Shown here: positions 15,406 to 15,705 of the stretch, piece by piece
How the letters are laid out: each line of letters opens with the position of its first letter
How positions within the stretch are numbered: the stretch's first letter is position 1
NCBI GenBank assembly: GCA_964546145.1
Contig: CAZJIU010000054.1
Coordinates: 1-15,705, forward strand
Direction of reading: 5' to 3'
Length of the DNA: 15,705 bases
Source: CAZAKO01 sp964546145
GTDB taxonomy: Bacteria; Fidelibacterota; UBA2242
Notes under the pieces: model-generated
Databases searched by the model: none
Told to the model about the DNA's origin: nothing
What the model saw: the letters and a program-made list of their open reading frames with translations, nothing else
Program-made: the position numbers and the translations under genes

Positions 15406-15705
15406 CGGTTTCAATTCGATCACGAAATCTGTCGGGTATCGGTGAAAAATCGTTTCTCACTATGTTTAGGTTTTTGCTACTATTGGTAATATCAACTTGC
15501 TCGATAACTGCCGGAACTGCGGATACACTTTACCTTACCGTGCAAGAGGCAGTTTTAACCGGACTGCAAAATAATCCCACCGTCACAATCCAGCGCCTTG
15601 AACCTGAGGTGATGAAGACCTTCACGGGTGAACAACGAGCTGCATTCGATCCGACTGTCAGTGTCGAGGCGGAAAAAAATATCACCGAATCGCAGCGCCG
15701 ATTAG
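15402..15705 (+). CDS. TolC-like outer-membrane efflux protein, N-terminal part, runs off the window
   Basis: ATG at 15402 overlaps the RND stop codon (ATGA), showing translational coupling. The frame is open to the window end, 101 codons. Residues 1-20 are a polar N-region, MFRFLLLLVISTCSITAG (21-38) is the hydrophobic signal core, and the mature protein starts DTLYLTVQEAVLTGLQNNPTV, the classic OEP beginning (TLxEAVxxALxNNP). AAFDPTVSVEAEKN near the end is the usual first strand entry after helix 1. An internal ATG at 15462 would give a tighter signal peptide but has no ribosome binding site. TolC-like trimers form the outer-membrane duct that completes the efflux machine with the two upstream proteins. 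Only about a quarter of the protein is visible. Confidence 0.88.
   Translation, partial: MTVSIRSRNLSGIGEKSFLTMFRFLLLLVISTCSITAGTADTLYLTVQEAVLTGLQNNPTVTIQRLEPEVMKTFTGEQRAAFDPTVSVEAEKNITESQRRL

Noticed and set aside
1..15705. CRISPR array, tRNA, rRNA, toxin-antitoxin pair, phage genes or a known defence system
   Set aside because: No spaced direct repeats, cloverleaf, conserved rRNA segment, or paired small toxin/antitoxin or phage-like genes were seen on either strand.

Overview
The window looks like a scaffold from an uncultured or little-studied member of the Fibrobacteres-Chlorobi-Bacteroidetes (FCB) side of the bacterial tree, such as Calditrichota, Ignavibacteriota, KSB1, Marinimicrobia or a relative. 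The main clue is a 1690-residue secreted subtilase ending in a type IX secretion (T9SS) type A sorting domain with the NYPNPFNP signature typical of these phyla. Two runs of exactly 100 N mark scaffold joins of unknown true length. The placement is an inference; no rRNA, tRNA or universal marker gene is present.

Layout. (1) 1-1720 is AT-rich and disrupted. An intact IS982-family element (200-1219, 16-bp perfect terminal inverted repeats, 300-aa DDE transposase) lies between the first 36 codons of an unrecognised gene and the C-terminal third of a radical SAM protein. There is no target-site duplication, and the two flanks do not look like halves of one gene. (2) 1789-4994 is a co-directional run: a flavodoxin/HemG-like protein with a twin-arginine-type leader, a DUF6429-like small protein, two paralogous SnoaL/NTF2-fold putative lipoproteins, and an orphan ABC_sub_bind (TrpX-like) substrate-binding protein. 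(3) A strong hairpin plus U-tract terminator separates this run from the convergent giant S8 protease (10340-5268, minus strand). (4) Divergent from the protease is a spore-photoproduct-lyase-like radical SAM protein (10535-11335). (5) The last 4 kb is a tripartite efflux operon: an RND membrane fusion protein (11542 into gap 1), an RND inner-membrane pump (after gap 1, through gap 2, to 15405), and the start of a TolC-like outer-membrane protein (15402 to the window edge) that overlaps the pump stop by ATGA.

How the genes fit together. Most products act at or beyond the inner membrane: a predicted Tat-exported flavodoxin, lipoproteins, a periplasmic binding protein, a T9SS cargo protease and a three-part drug/solute exporter. 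Nothing here is a clear new defence or mobile system. The points most worth a second look are the protease architecture (a split Ig-like domain with a nested choice-of-anchor-J domain, apparently duplicated), the Tat-type flavodoxin and its small-gene neighbourhood, and the IS982 junction, which is either a deletion scar or an assembly chimera.
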